This document shows positions 8,174 through 15,066 of a DNA stretch of 38,174 nt, piece after piece. How positions within the stretch are numbered: the first letter of the stretch is position 1; every line of letters starts with the position of its first letter. Source of the DNA: RGIG1828 sp045541875 (GTDB lineage: Bacteria; Bacillota; Clostridia; UMGS1810); NCBI GenBank assembly GCA_045541875.1, contig JAZQJX010000094.1, positions 1-38,174 on the forward strand, written 5' to 3'. The notes beneath the pieces were generated by a model. That model saw only the letters and a program-made list of their open reading frames with translations. It was not told the origin of the DNA and did not search any database. Position numbers and translations under genes: made by a program.

Positions 8174-8198
8174 ATTTTTTTAAAAAAAGTGATATAAT
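8171..8198 (+). promoter_or_regulatory. SigA-type promoter of the DUF4143 ATPase gene
   Basis: TTGATT (8171-8176) and TATAAT (8193-8198) are 16 bp apart. The start codon follows 20 bp after the -10 hexamer, so the leader is very short. Confidence 0.75.
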
Positions 8199-8218
8199 AT
8201 AATAAAGGCGGTGATTGA

Positions 8219-9508
8219 GTGAACGAATATATTAAACGAATTTGCGATGATGATCTTGAATTAAAACTGGAAGCATTTGGTGCAATTCACGTTGTTGGAC
8301 CCAAATGGTGTGGTAAAACTACAACTGCAAAGCAGTTTTCCAAAAGTTATATAGAAATGCAGGATCCTGATAAGCGTGATATGTATATACAGACAGCTAA
8401 AATAATGCCTTCGAATTTACTTGAGGGAGAAAATCCGCGATTGATAGATGAATGGCAAATTGCTCCAAATCTTTGGGATGCTGTGCGAGTTTCTGTAGAT
8501 CGCCGTGGAGAGGATGGTTTGTATATTCTCACCGGTTCAAATTCTATTGATAAAACAGAAATTATGCACACCGGAACAGGTAGAATAGATACACTTGTTA
8601 TGTATCCGATGAGTCTTTACGAATCAGGAGAATCCAACGGAAAAGTTTCACTCAAAAGTTTATTTACTAATCCTGATTGTTTGGCAGACGGATGTATGTC
8701 AAATTTGACTATCAATGAATTGATTTTTGCTGCTTGTCGCGGTGGTTGGCCTTCATCACTATATAAAAAAAGTGATAAGGCAAAATTGTTAGTAGCCCGT
8801 AGTTATTTTGATAGTTTGTGTAGAGAAGATATTTCTAATGTCGACGGAGTTAAAAGAGACGAAACTACCACAAGACTTTTGTTAAGGTCGTATGCTCGCA
8901 ATATTTCGACTATGGTGAGCAATAAAACCATAATTAAAGATGTAAATGCTAATGCAGAGTTAGGTGATACGACTTTTTATGATTACGTAAAGGTGCTGAA
9001 AAAACTTTATCTCATACAGGATGTAGAAGCATGGTGTCCTGCTATACGTTCTAAAAGTGCAATTCAGGCAACTGATAAACGTGAGTTTGTTGATCCTTCA
9101 TTAGTTGTTGCTGCACTAGGTCTCGAACCGGAATATTTTAACCTTGATTTGAAGACTTTCGGATTTATATTTGAAACACTTTGTATTCGTGATTTAAAAA
9201 TTTATTCCGCCGCACTTGGTGGTCGCGTGTCATATTATCACGACAGGTACGGTCTTGAGGCTGATTGTGTATTGCATTTGCGTGATGGCAGGTATGCACT
9301 GATTGAATTTAAATTAGGTAGTGCAGATATTGATGATGGTGCAAAGCATCTTATCGAACTTGAAAATCTCATAAAAGCATATAATGAAAAGGAATCTCAA
9401 TGTAAATTGAGACTTCCTGATTTGAAAATTGTTATAACAGGAACACAATACGGCTACAAAAGAGAAGATGGTGTATATGTTGTTCCTATTGGTTGTTTAA
9501 AAGATTAA
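8219..9508 (+). CDS. AAA+ ATPase with C-terminal DUF4143 nuclease-like domain
   Basis: The 429-residue protein has the two-part layout of the AAA_14/DUF4143 family. The N-terminal ATPase has a Walker A variant GPKWCGKTT (27-35), Walker B RLIDEWQ (74-80), a sensor-like ILTGSN (103-108) and a GTGR arginine (119-122). The C-terminal part ends in a PD-(D/E)xK-like core, EADC (Asp349) plus IEFK (Glu363, Lys365). No biochemical function is established for the family that I can rely on; mobile-element or defence roles are often suggested. The GTG start follows AAAGGCGGTGAT. Leucine codons TTA/TTG and arginine CGN look commoner than in neighbouring genes, suggesting transfer. It stands alone, between two copies of the spoIVA 3' end. 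Family call is firm; function is unknown. Confidence 0.85.
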   Translation: MNEYIKRICDDDLELKLEAFGAIHVVGPKWCGKTTTAKQFSKSYIEMQDPDKRDMYIQTAKIMPSNLLEGENPRLIDEWQIAPNLWDAVRVSVDRRGEDGLYILTGSNSIDKTEIMHTGTGRIDTLVMYPMSLYESGESNGKVSLKSLFTNPDCLADGCMSNLTINELIFAACRGGWPSSLYKKSDKAKLLVARSYFDSLCREDISNVDGVKRDETTTRLLLRSYARNISTMVSNKTIIKDVNANAELGDTTFYDYVKVLKKLYLIQDVEAWCPAIRSKSAIQATDKREFVDPSLVVAALGLEPEYFNLDLKTFGFIFETLCIRDLKIYSAALGGRVSYYHDRYGLEADCVLHLRDGRYALIEFKLGSADIDDGAKHLIELENLIKAYNEKESQCKLRLPDLKIVITGTQYGYKREDGVYVVPIGCLKD

Positions 9509-9528
9509 TACCTATCAATTAAACTCAA

Positions 9529-9577
9529 ACGCACAGAGATATTTCATTGTCCCTGTGCGTTGCTCTATTTTTGGGAT
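9529..9577 (+). terminator. Possible terminator after the DUF4143 ATPase gene
   Basis: ACGCACAG and CTGTGCGT (about 9529-9561) form an 8-bp stem with a long loop, followed by TTGCTCTATTTTT. The T-tract begins several bases after the stem, so efficiency is uncertain. Confidence 0.45.
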
Positions 9578-9663
9578 GATAACATTTGTTAAAACCTCTG
9601 TCTTAATGTCGACATCTGTCGAATGTATGATAAGCAGCAAACCCAAGTCTTTAATTACTTTGC

Positions 9664-9692
9664 TTGACCATATGTTTGTTTTGTGATATAAT
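9664..9692 (+). promoter_or_regulatory. Near-consensus promoter of a candidate small RNA
   Basis: TTGACC (9664-9669) and a perfect TATAAT (9687-9692) are separated by 17 bp. No start codon or ribosome binding site follows within the next 80 bp. Instead there is a compact structured sequence ending in a terminator. Confidence 0.75.
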
Positions 9693-9698
9693 TTTTGT

Positions 9699-9777
9699 GG
9701 TAGGAACATCGATTTTTGAGTGCAAGTCTCTGACACACTCTAAAACATTTTATGTTTTGCGATTGTTCCTATTTTTT
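9699..9777 (+). ncRNA. Candidate small structured RNA (three-way junction)
   Basis: Initiation about 7 bp after the -10 box would give an RNA of about 77 nt. The closing stem pairs UAGGAACAUCG (9701-9711) with CGAUUGUUCCUA (9760-9771), 11 bp with one bulged U, and runs into six T's, so it doubles as the terminator. Inside are two arms. One pairs GAGUG (9718-9722) with CACUC (9736-9740), with an inner GUC/GAC helix. The other pairs AAAACAU (9742-9748) with AUGUUUU (9752-9758). Linkers are 6, 1 and 1 nt. I do not recognise the fold as a known family. It lies between the ATPase gene and spoIVA, and read-through would be antisense to spoIVA. The structure is seen in the sequence; expression and role are inference. 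Confidence 0.6.
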
Positions 9778-9811
9778 ACTGTATAGGAAATTACGCAGAA
9801 TTTAGTTCGCG
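9778..9811 (+). repeat. Dispersed repeat copy fused to a terminator T-tract
   Basis: ACTGTATAGGAA begins directly after the six T's of the small-RNA terminator and continues as ATTACGCAGAATTTAGTTCGCG. The copy at 28048-28082 matches it with a few substitutions and one inserted T. Partial copies occur at 7741 and, on the minus strand, at 11595. Its TAGGAA could also pair with the TTCCTA arm of the preceding terminator. Confidence 0.7.
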
Positions 9812-9849
9812 AGAAAAGATGTATATCAAATTACGCTCGCGACTTGGGT

Positions 9850-9869
9850 GCAGGCTCAGCCTGCTTTTT
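9850..9869 (+). terminator. Possible plus-strand terminator at the spoIVA end
   Basis: GCAGGCTCAGCCTGC forms a short GC-rich hairpin followed by TTTTT, ending at the spoIVA stop codon. It could stop plus-strand transcription from entering spoIVA in antisense. The loop is small, so confidence is moderate. Confidence 0.4.
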
Positions 9870-11340
9870 ACAAAATTATACAAATAAGTCCGCCCGAGCC
9901 CTCGTTTATAATTTTCTGAAGTGTTTCTCTTAGTTTGAATCTTGCATCATCGGGCATTTTTGTGAGTTTGTTGTGAAGACCTTCATTCACAAGAGAATGA
10001 AGTGATTTTCCAAAAATGTCTGTTTCCCATATAGACTTTGGATTTTCATCAAATTCATTTAAGAGAAAATGAACAAGTTCTTCGGATTGCCGTTCTGTTC
10101 CAACAATGGGAGAGACTTCTGTTTCAATGTCTGCTCTGATCATATGAATACTGGGAGCGCTTGCCTTAAGTCTAACGCCATACCTTGAACCCTGACGTAC
10201 AATTTCAGGCTCTTCAAGACTAAGTTCATCAATTGACGGTGCAACAATTCCGTAGCCAAGTTCTCTCACCTGACAAAGTGCGCCCTCAATTTTGTCATAT
10301 TCTCTTTTTGTACGCGCAAGGTCGGTTATAAGGCTCATAAGGGTATCTTTCCCTTTGATTTCAAAACCTGAATTTTCACCAAGCACCTTATAGAAAAGGT
10401 CGTCGTCAATTGTGATTTCAAAAGAAATATTTCCCTCGCCAAGGTTTATATCCGTGATTTTAGCCTCTTTGATGTTCTCGTCAGATTCAAAAGAATTTGC
10501 AAGGATTGATGAGTCGCTTATTTTTTTTATTTTTCCAATAGCGGAAAGAAGTTTTTCATAAATAGATTTTTTTATTCTGTGTTCACTTTCTAAAACATCA
10601 ACCCAGGATGGGAGATTTACGGCAATTTCGTTTACAGGAAATTCAAAAAGAATTTTTTCAATAATATTATTAATATCTGTAGCATCAAGTTCTGCACAAT
10701 TGACACAAAGTACACTCACGCCGTGTTTTTGTTCAATTTCATTTTTGGTTTTGAGCGCACTTTCGCTGTATGGATTCACACAGTTTAAAAGGACCACAAA
10801 AGGTTTGTTGATTTCTTTGAGTTCCTGAATGACTCGCGATTCGGCTTCAACATAGTCTTCTCTTGGAATTTGAGAAAAACTTCCGTCTGTTGTCACAACA
10901 AGTCCGATTGTTGAATGATCTTTAATGACTTTTCCTGTGCCGATTTCCGCTGCCTGTACAAAAGGGATTTCCTCGTCCGACCATGGTGTTTTTACCATTC
11001 TTGGGGTTTCATCTTCAATGTGCCCCATGGCAGATGGAACAATATATCCCACGCAGTCGATCATTCTGACCTGCATACGGGCATTATCAGAAACGTTTAT
11101 TTCAACCGGCTCGTTTGGAATAAACTTTGGCTCTGTTGTCATTATTGTTTTTCCCGAACCGCTTACAGGAAGTTCATCTTTTGCTCTTTGGCGGCTATAT
11201 ACGTTTGTAATATTTGGAAGTACCAGAAGATCCATGAATCTTTTTATAAATGTAGATTTCCCCGTGCGGACAGGTCCAACAACGCCAATCATAATAGCCC
11301 CGTCGGAGCGCTTGGCAATGTCTGAATATATGTTTTCCAT
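9868..11340 (-). CDS. spoIVA: Stage IV sporulation protein A (spore coat morphogenetic ATPase)
   Basis: SpoIVA is an ATP-driven cytoskeletal protein that polymerises on the outer forespore membrane in the mother cell and forms the base on which the coat assembles. The 490-residue product begins MENIYSDIAKRSDG, the conserved family start. It has Walker A GPVRTGKST (22-30), an IDCVGY segment in the Walker B region and a long helical middle. It ends in the hydrophobic GGLICIIL tail, which fits the membrane-anchoring C-terminus of the family. ATG 11340 follows GGAGG; an upstream start is unlikely. Expression would be expected from SigE, but I could not find a convincing SigE promoter. The last 94 bp are duplicated at 7854-7947. 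Confidence 0.96.
   Translation of the reverse strand: MENIYSDIAKRSDGAIMIGVVGPVRTGKSTFIKRFMDLLVLPNITNVYSRQRAKDELPVSGSGKTIMTTEPKFIPNEPVEINVSDNARMQVRMIDCVGYIVPSAMGHIEDETPRMVKTPWSDEEIPFVQAAEIGTGKVIKDHSTIGLVVTTDGSFSQIPREDYVEAESRVIQELKEINKPFVVLLNCVNPYSESALKTKNEIEQKHGVSVLCVNCAELDATDINNIIEKILFEFPVNEIAVNLPSWVDVLESEHRIKKSIYEKLLSAIGKIKKISDSSILANSFESDENIKEAKITDINLGEGNISFEITIDDDLFYKVLGENSGFEIKGKDTLMSLITDLARTKREYDKIEGALCQVRELGYGIVAPSIDELSLEEPEIVRQGSRYGVRLKASAPSIHMIRADIETEVSPIVGTERQSEELVHFLLNEFDENPKSIWETDIFGKSLHSLVNEGLHNKLTKMPDDARFKLRETLQKIINEGSGGLICIIL
9872..9965 (-). repeat. Right copy of the 94-bp direct repeat (functional spoIVA 3' end)
   Basis: Partner of 7854-7947, with one mismatch. This copy is in frame with the complete spoIVA gene. 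Identity stops at A9965/A7947 on one side and at A9872/A7854 on the other. Confidence 0.9.
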
Positions 11341-11440
11341 AAATAGTCCTCCATAAATGTTTTTGTACATTTTATGAATATGGACTTCTTTTTATTACAT
11401 TTAAATAGTGACCTGATTAAAAACTACTTTCTTCCGACAA

Positions 11441-11552
11441 GAAAAGCGGCTTCGCCGCACCGCCTGCGGCGGGAGTGCGGAGCATTATCGCTTTTCTTAA
11501 GCCATGTGCATTTTTGAAAAGCAAATTTGCTTTTCAAAAAAATTTGCACGGC
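11441..11552. repeat. Two adjacent palindromic elements between spoIVA and tRNA-Leu
   Basis: The first element (11441-11496) has outer arms GAAAAGCG and CGCTTTTC enclosing GC-rich hairpins such as GCGGCTTCGCCGC. The second (11511-11540) is a perfect 30-bp palindrome centred on GCAAATTTGC. It is extended imperfectly by TGCA on the left and TTGCA on the right. No gene is visible. The high GC content of the first element contrasts with the surrounding AT-rich DNA. Confidence 0.75.
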
Positions 11553-11562
11553 AATATAATTG

Positions 11563-11598
11563 TTTACTGTATAGGAACGAAGTTTCCTATACAGTAAA
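11563..11598. repeat. Palindromic copy of the ACTGTATAGGAA repeat
   Basis: TTTACTGTATAGGAA (11563-11577) and its exact complement TTCCTATACAGTAAA (11584-11598) form a 15-bp inverted repeat with a 6-base centre. Read on the minus strand, it starts directly at the T-tract of the tRNA-Leu terminator. Confidence 0.8.
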
Positions 11599-11632
11599 AA
11601 AAATACACGCTCATCTGAGCGTGTATTTTTTG
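11596..11632 (-). terminator. Intrinsic terminator of tRNA-Leu
   Basis: AAATACACGCTC (11601-11612) pairs perfectly with GAGCGTGTATTT (11617-11628) around a 4-base loop. On the minus strand it ends in eight T's, directly downstream of the tRNA. Confidence 0.88.
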
Positions 11633-11633
11633 A

Positions 11634-11717
11634 TGCCGGTGGTCGGGGTCGAACCGACACGGTATTGCTACCACGAGATTTTGAGTCTCGCACGTCTGCC
11701 AATTCCATCACACCGGC
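11634..11717 (-). tRNA. tRNA-Leu (anticodon CAA)
   Basis: On the minus strand the sequence folds as a class II tRNA of about 84 nt. The acceptor stem is GCCGGTG/CACCGGC, and the anticodon loop CTCAAAA on a CGAGA/TCTCG stem gives anticodon CAA (leucine, codon UUG). A long variable arm follows, with a GGTTCGACCCC T-arm. CCA is not encoded. It is followed at once by a strong terminator and is transcribed toward spoIVA. Confidence 0.93.
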
Positions 11718-11799
11718 GTATTAATTTTTCCAACTTTGATATTATATCATAATTATCTGAATAAATCAAGAACTTTTTTTGATTTAAGTAAAATAAAAT

Positions 11800-11829
11800 C
11801 CTGAGGATGAATTTTTATTCACCCTCAGG
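11800..11829 (-). terminator. Intrinsic terminator after citrate synthase
   Basis: CCTGAGGATGAAT (11800-11812) pairs with ATTCACCCTCAGG (11817-11829) with one G-U pair on the minus strand. ATTTTATTTT follows. It lies directly after the citrate synthase stop codon. Confidence 0.85.
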
Positions 11830-11835
11830 CAAAAT

Positions 11836-13191
11836 TTATCTTTCATCAAGCGGTTTGTATACTCTGTTAAGTTTTTTGCATAGACTTTTATATGCAGGTC
11901 TTATGATTCTTCCTCCGCACAAAACTTCTTCGATTCTGTGAGCACACCATCCTGCAGTTCTTGCAATGGCAAACATCGGAGTATACATTTCTATTGGTAC
12001 GTTAAGGGTTTTATAAACAAATCCTGAATAGAAATCCACATTTGCACATAAATCTTTAGAACTTCCCTTTACTTCAGCAAAAACTTGAGGTGCAAGTTTT
12101 TCTATTCTTGTGTAAAGGTCAAATTCTTCTTCTAATCCTTTTTGCTTTGAAAGTTTTTCCGCCTTTGCTTTCAGGATTTCGGTACGTGGATCAGACAGGG
12201 TATAGATTGCGTGTCCCATACCATAGATAAGACCGCTTCTGTCATTTGCTTTTTTCTTAACAATTTTTGCAAGATAGTTTGCTATTTCTGTGTCGTTGGA
12301 CCAGTCCTTGACATTCTTTTGAATATTATCCATCATTCTGATAACCTGAGCATTGGCACCACCGTGTTTAGGACCTTTAAGTGAACTAATGGCACCTGCA
12401 ATGGCAGAGTAAGTATCTGTTCCTGATGATGAAAGAACACGGCATGTGAATGCAGAGTTGTTTCCGCCGCCATGTTCGGCGTGAAGCATTAATGTTGTGT
12501 CTAATACTTCTGCATCATAATTTGTGAATTCTTTTCTTGGGTTCATCATTCTGAGGAGGTTTTCTGCAATACTAAGATGAGATTTTGGTTTATGAAGAAT
12601 AAGACTTTTCTTTTCGAAATGATGTTTTTTTGCGCTGAATGCATATACTGCCAGAAGAGGCATATGTGCAATCAACTGAAGAGATTGTCTCATCATATTT
12701 TCGATTGTACATTCGTCAGGATTGTCATCGTATGAGTAAAGTGTAAGAACCGATCTTGCCATTTTGTTCATTATGTCACGGCTTGGAGCTTTCAAAATCA
12801 TATCTTCTGTAAAATATTCAGGAAGTTCCATGTTTACCGCAATATACTCACAAAATTCTTCAAGTTCTTCTCTTGTGGGGAGTTTACCGACAAGGAGAAG
12901 ATAACATATCTCTTCAAATCCATATCTTTGGTCAATTCCGTAATTTGCAACAAGATCTTTAACGTCATAACCTCTGAAAGTAAGTTCCCCGGGAATTGAA
13001 GTTTTTTCATCCTCGCTGACAACATATCCGTGAACTTCACTTATATTTGTGAATCCTGCAAGCACACCTGAACCATCACGGTTTCGGAGACCTCTTTTTA
13101 TATTAAATTTGTTATATTCTTCGGGTTCAACAAAATAACTTGAAATTGCTTTTTGAGTCATATCGTTGATTCTCTTGGGATTATTTTCCAT
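11836..13191 (-). CDS. Citrate synthase
   Basis: Citrate synthase condenses acetyl-CoA and oxaloacetate to citrate, the entry to the oxidative branch that supplies 2-oxoglutarate in anaerobes. The 451-residue protein has the conserved active-site segments LHAEHGGGNNSAFT, GPKHGGANAQV and YGMGHAIYTLSDPR, plus FYSGFVY near the C-terminus. This is the full catalytic set of the Si-type enzyme. The N-terminal ~40 residues extend beyond the compact bacterial form. AGGTGGTGA precedes the ATG. It is a monocistronic unit with its own promoter and terminator; no aconitase or isocitrate dehydrogenase gene is adjacent. Confidence 0.95.
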   Translation of the reverse strand: MENNPKRINDMTQKAISSYFVEPEEYNKFNIKRGLRNRDGSGVLAGFTNISEVHGYVVSEDEKTSIPGELTFRGYDVKDLVANYGIDQRYGFEEICYLLLVGKLPTREELEEFCEYIAVNMELPEYFTEDMILKAPSRDIMNKMARSVLTLYSYDDNPDECTIENMMRQSLQLIAHMPLLAVYAFSAKKHHFEKKSLILHKPKSHLSIAENLLRMMNPRKEFTNYDAEVLDTTLMLHAEHGGGNNSAFTCRVLSSSGTDTYSAIAGAISSLKGPKHGGANAQVIRMMDNIQKNVKDWSNDTEIANYLAKIVKKKANDRSGLIYGMGHAIYTLSDPRTEILKAKAEKLSKQKGLEEEFDLYTRIEKLAPQVFAEVKGSSKDLCANVDFYSGFVYKTLNVPIEMYTPMFAIARTAGWCAHRIEEVLCGGRIIRPAYKSLCKKLNRVYKPLDER

Positions 13192-13220
13192 TATGTCACC
13201 ACCTGATATTATATAAATGC

Positions 13221-13249
13221 ATTATATCATAAGAATTCTTGCAATTCAA
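13221..13249 (-). promoter_or_regulatory. SigA-type promoter of citrate synthase
   Basis: On the minus strand, TTGAAT (13249-13244) and TATAAT (13226-13221) are 17 bp apart, 30 bp before the start codon. Confidence 0.75.
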
Positions 13250-13349
13250 CCGCTTTTTCAATTTAGTTCTATAAATACCAAAAAAATAATATAATGTAGC
13301 ATATACATTGTTTATTTTTTAATATATCCAACATAAACGGAGCAAAAAA

Positions 13350-14288
13350 ATGAAAGATTATTTTATCAGACTTGCATTTTTGATTATCATTTTTATAATT
13401 CTGCCTCTGATTTTAATATATATATTTGTTGATGTCGATAGAGATGACATAATTGATGTATATAATCACAAAACAAAAAAAGTTGTTCGAATGAGTATGG
13501 ATGAATATCTCATTGGTGTTGTAGCATCTGAAATGCCTGCAAATTTTGAAAAAGAGGCGCTGAAATCACAAGCGGTTGCGGCACGGACATATGCATTAAA
13601 AAGGACGCTCACAAAAATGGATGAGCACTTCGGTGCTGACATATGTACAGATTTTTCCCATTGTCAGGCATACATGAACAAAAATGAGATGAAAGAAAAG
13701 TGGGGAAAGAATTACCGTGAACTATATAATAAAATAAAGTCTTGCATACGCGATACAAACAATCAATGTCTTATGTATGAGGGCGAGTATGCAACTGCGG
13801 TTTTTCATTCTTGCAGCAACGAAAAAACAGAAAATGCATCAGATGTCTGGGGAGGGGAAGTCCCATACCTTGTATCTGTTGAAAGCCCCGGAGACGTTGA
13901 AAAAAAAGACTATATAACAGAAATAACTTTTTCGAGGGAAGAATTTGACAAAATCATATCTGATAACAGCGTCAGAAATGCAAAACCGGGAAATGAAAAT
14001 GTTATAATCGGACAATATGAATTTACGCAGGGAAATAATATAGCATATATGTATTTATACGGTGAAAAATACACAGGTGTGGAAATCAGGAAAATCTTTT
14101 CTCTTAAATCATCTGCTTTTGATCTTGTGTCAGATGATAATTATATCACATTTACGGTATATGGAAACGGTCATGGTGTGGGAATGAGTCAATACGGCGC
14201 TCAATCAATGGCAAAATCAGGTAAGGGATATAAAGAAATCTTATCTCATTATTATCCCGGAACGCAAATTGATAATATGTATAAATAG
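13350..14288 (+). CDS. spoIID: Stage II sporulation protein D (SpoIID)
   Basis: SpoIID is a membrane-anchored lytic transglycosylase that, with SpoIIM and SpoIIP, removes septal peptidoglycan during engulfment of the forespore. The 312-residue protein has one N-terminal membrane helix (about residues 4-27) and the signature MDEYLIGVVASEMPANFEKEAL. It then has QAVAARTYA and the C-terminal GHGVGMSQYGAQSMA motif. The glutamate in ASEMP is the expected catalytic residue. The gene is followed closely by spoIIQ, an arrangement kept in many Clostridia. The upstream region is AT-rich; I do not see an unambiguous SigE promoter. Confidence 0.95.
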   Translation: MKDYFIRLAFLIIIFIILPLILIYIFVDVDRDDIIDVYNHKTKKVVRMSMDEYLIGVVASEMPANFEKEALKSQAVAARTYALKRTLTKMDEHFGADICTDFSHCQAYMNKNEMKEKWGKNYRELYNKIKSCIRDTNNQCLMYEGEYATAVFHSCSNEKTENASDVWGGEVPYLVSVESPGDVEKKDYITEITFSREEFDKIISDNSVRNAKPGNENVIIGQYEFTQGNNIAYMYLYGEKYTGVEIRKIFSLKSSAFDLVSDDNYITFTVYGNGHGVGMSQYGAQSMAKSGKGYKEILSHYYPGTQIDNMYK

Positions 14289-14297
14289 CCAAAAATC

Positions 14298-14326
14298 GGA
14301 ACATCCTAATTATGAGGTGATGTTCC
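14298..14326 (+). promoter_or_regulatory. Hairpin overlapping the spoIIQ ribosome binding site
   Basis: GGAACATC (14298-14305) pairs with GATGTTCC (14319-14326). The GAGGTGA ribosome binding site lies partly in the loop and partly in the 3' arm, just before ATG 14329. Folding would be expected to reduce initiation; the effect is inferred. Confidence 0.45.
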
Positions 14327-14328
14327 AA

Positions 14329-15012
14329 ATGACGGAAAAAACAGATTATAAAAAAATAGGAAAGGGCCTTTATAAAATTGCCTTTTGTATGTGTATTTTT
14401 GTTCTGTGTGTAATAACTGTTGTAATAACAGGCAATTATGAAAAAAGCGCAACAACAGATTTGAAACCCGATGACTCTGTGCAAACAAATCAGGCACAAT
14501 TCGTAAGCGGAGAACCAAAAGAACAAAAAACTGAGATACAAGGTGAAGAAGCGGCAAAGTATAGCACCAACGTGTCACAGAGTGAAGAAAATGACATTTC
14601 AAACTATATTCCTGAGTTTATTCCTCCTGTTAAAGGGGAAGTTTTGAAAGATTTCAGTGACAACGTCTTACTATATAACAAAACCATGGATGACTGGAGA
14701 ATTCACACAGGAATTGACATTTTATGTCCCTATGGCACAGAAGTATTATCATGTGAAAAGGGAACTGTTACAGATGTTGGATATGATATGCTTTTTGGAA
14801 ATTATGTTGAGGTATCATTGAATGATTTTGTTTTGAGATACACATCTCTGGAGGCAGGAATTACTTATTCTGTAGGTGATGAAATCAACAAAGGAGATGT
14901 GGTCGGTTATCTTTCAGATTCTTGCATCAGTGAAGTTTGTGACATGCCTCATCTTCATTTTGAAATGAAAAAATCAGGAGAGTATGTAAATCCACGAGAA
15001 TTCATTTATTAA
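14329..15012 (+). CDS. spoIIQ: SpoIIQ-type M23 (LytM) family protein
   Basis: The 227-residue product has one membrane helix (about 13-34), a low-complexity polar linker and a LytM domain from about residue 100. SpoIIQ acts on the forespore side of the engulfing membranes, where it pairs with SpoIIIAH to form the channel zipper. Here all metal ligands of an active M23 endopeptidase are present: His126 and Asp130 in HTGID, and His208 and His210 in HLHF. Bacillus subtilis SpoIIQ lacks catalytic residues, whereas clostridial versions often keep them. The spoIIQ call rests on position after spoIID, size and topology. ATG 14329 is chosen over ATG 14320 because of GAGGTGA spacing. Confidence 0.85.
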   Translation: MTEKTDYKKIGKGLYKIAFCMCIFVLCVITVVITGNYEKSATTDLKPDDSVQTNQAQFVSGEPKEQKTEIQGEEAAKYSTNVSQSEENDISNYIPEFIPPVKGEVLKDFSDNVLLYNKTMDDWRIHTGIDILCPYGTEVLSCEKGTVTDVGYDMLFGNYVEVSLNDFVLRYTSLEAGITYSVGDEINKGDVVGYLSDSCISEVCDMPHLHFEMKKSGEYVNPREFIY

Positions 15013-15018
15013 AAAATA

Positions 15019-15050
15019 GAATGTAAGATAATATCTTACATTCCATTTTT
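15019..15050. terminator. Bidirectional terminator between spoIIQ and gpmI
   Basis: GAATGTAAGAT (15019-15029) and ATCTTACATTC (15033-15043) form a perfect 11-bp stem with a 3-base loop. T-rich sequence follows on both strands, so it serves both convergent genes. Confidence 0.85.
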
Positions 15051-15066
15051 ATATATACATGATTTC

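Noticed and set aside
9515..9736. 73-residue reading frame on the minus strand
   Set aside because: It starts at a GTG without a ribosome binding site, overlaps the plus-strand small-RNA promoter and terminator hairpin, and shows no recognisable motif.
9664..9777. Retron-type or ribozyme RNA
   Set aside because: No reverse transcriptase is encoded nearby, and the hammerhead core and other ribozyme signatures are absent.
7854..9965. Complete insertion sequence or integrative element
   Set aside because: No transposase, integrase or recombinase frame is present between the repeats, and no terminal inverted repeats were seen.
10915..11356. Two plus-strand reading frames of about 140 codons within spoIVA
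   Set aside because: They lie antisense to a well-conserved gene and lack ribosome binding sites or family resemblance.
11371..11440. SigE-type promoter before spoIVA
   Set aside because: CATATT-like and ACAAAA-like pieces occur upstream of spoIVA, but spacing and sequence do not fit the SigE consensus well enough to call.
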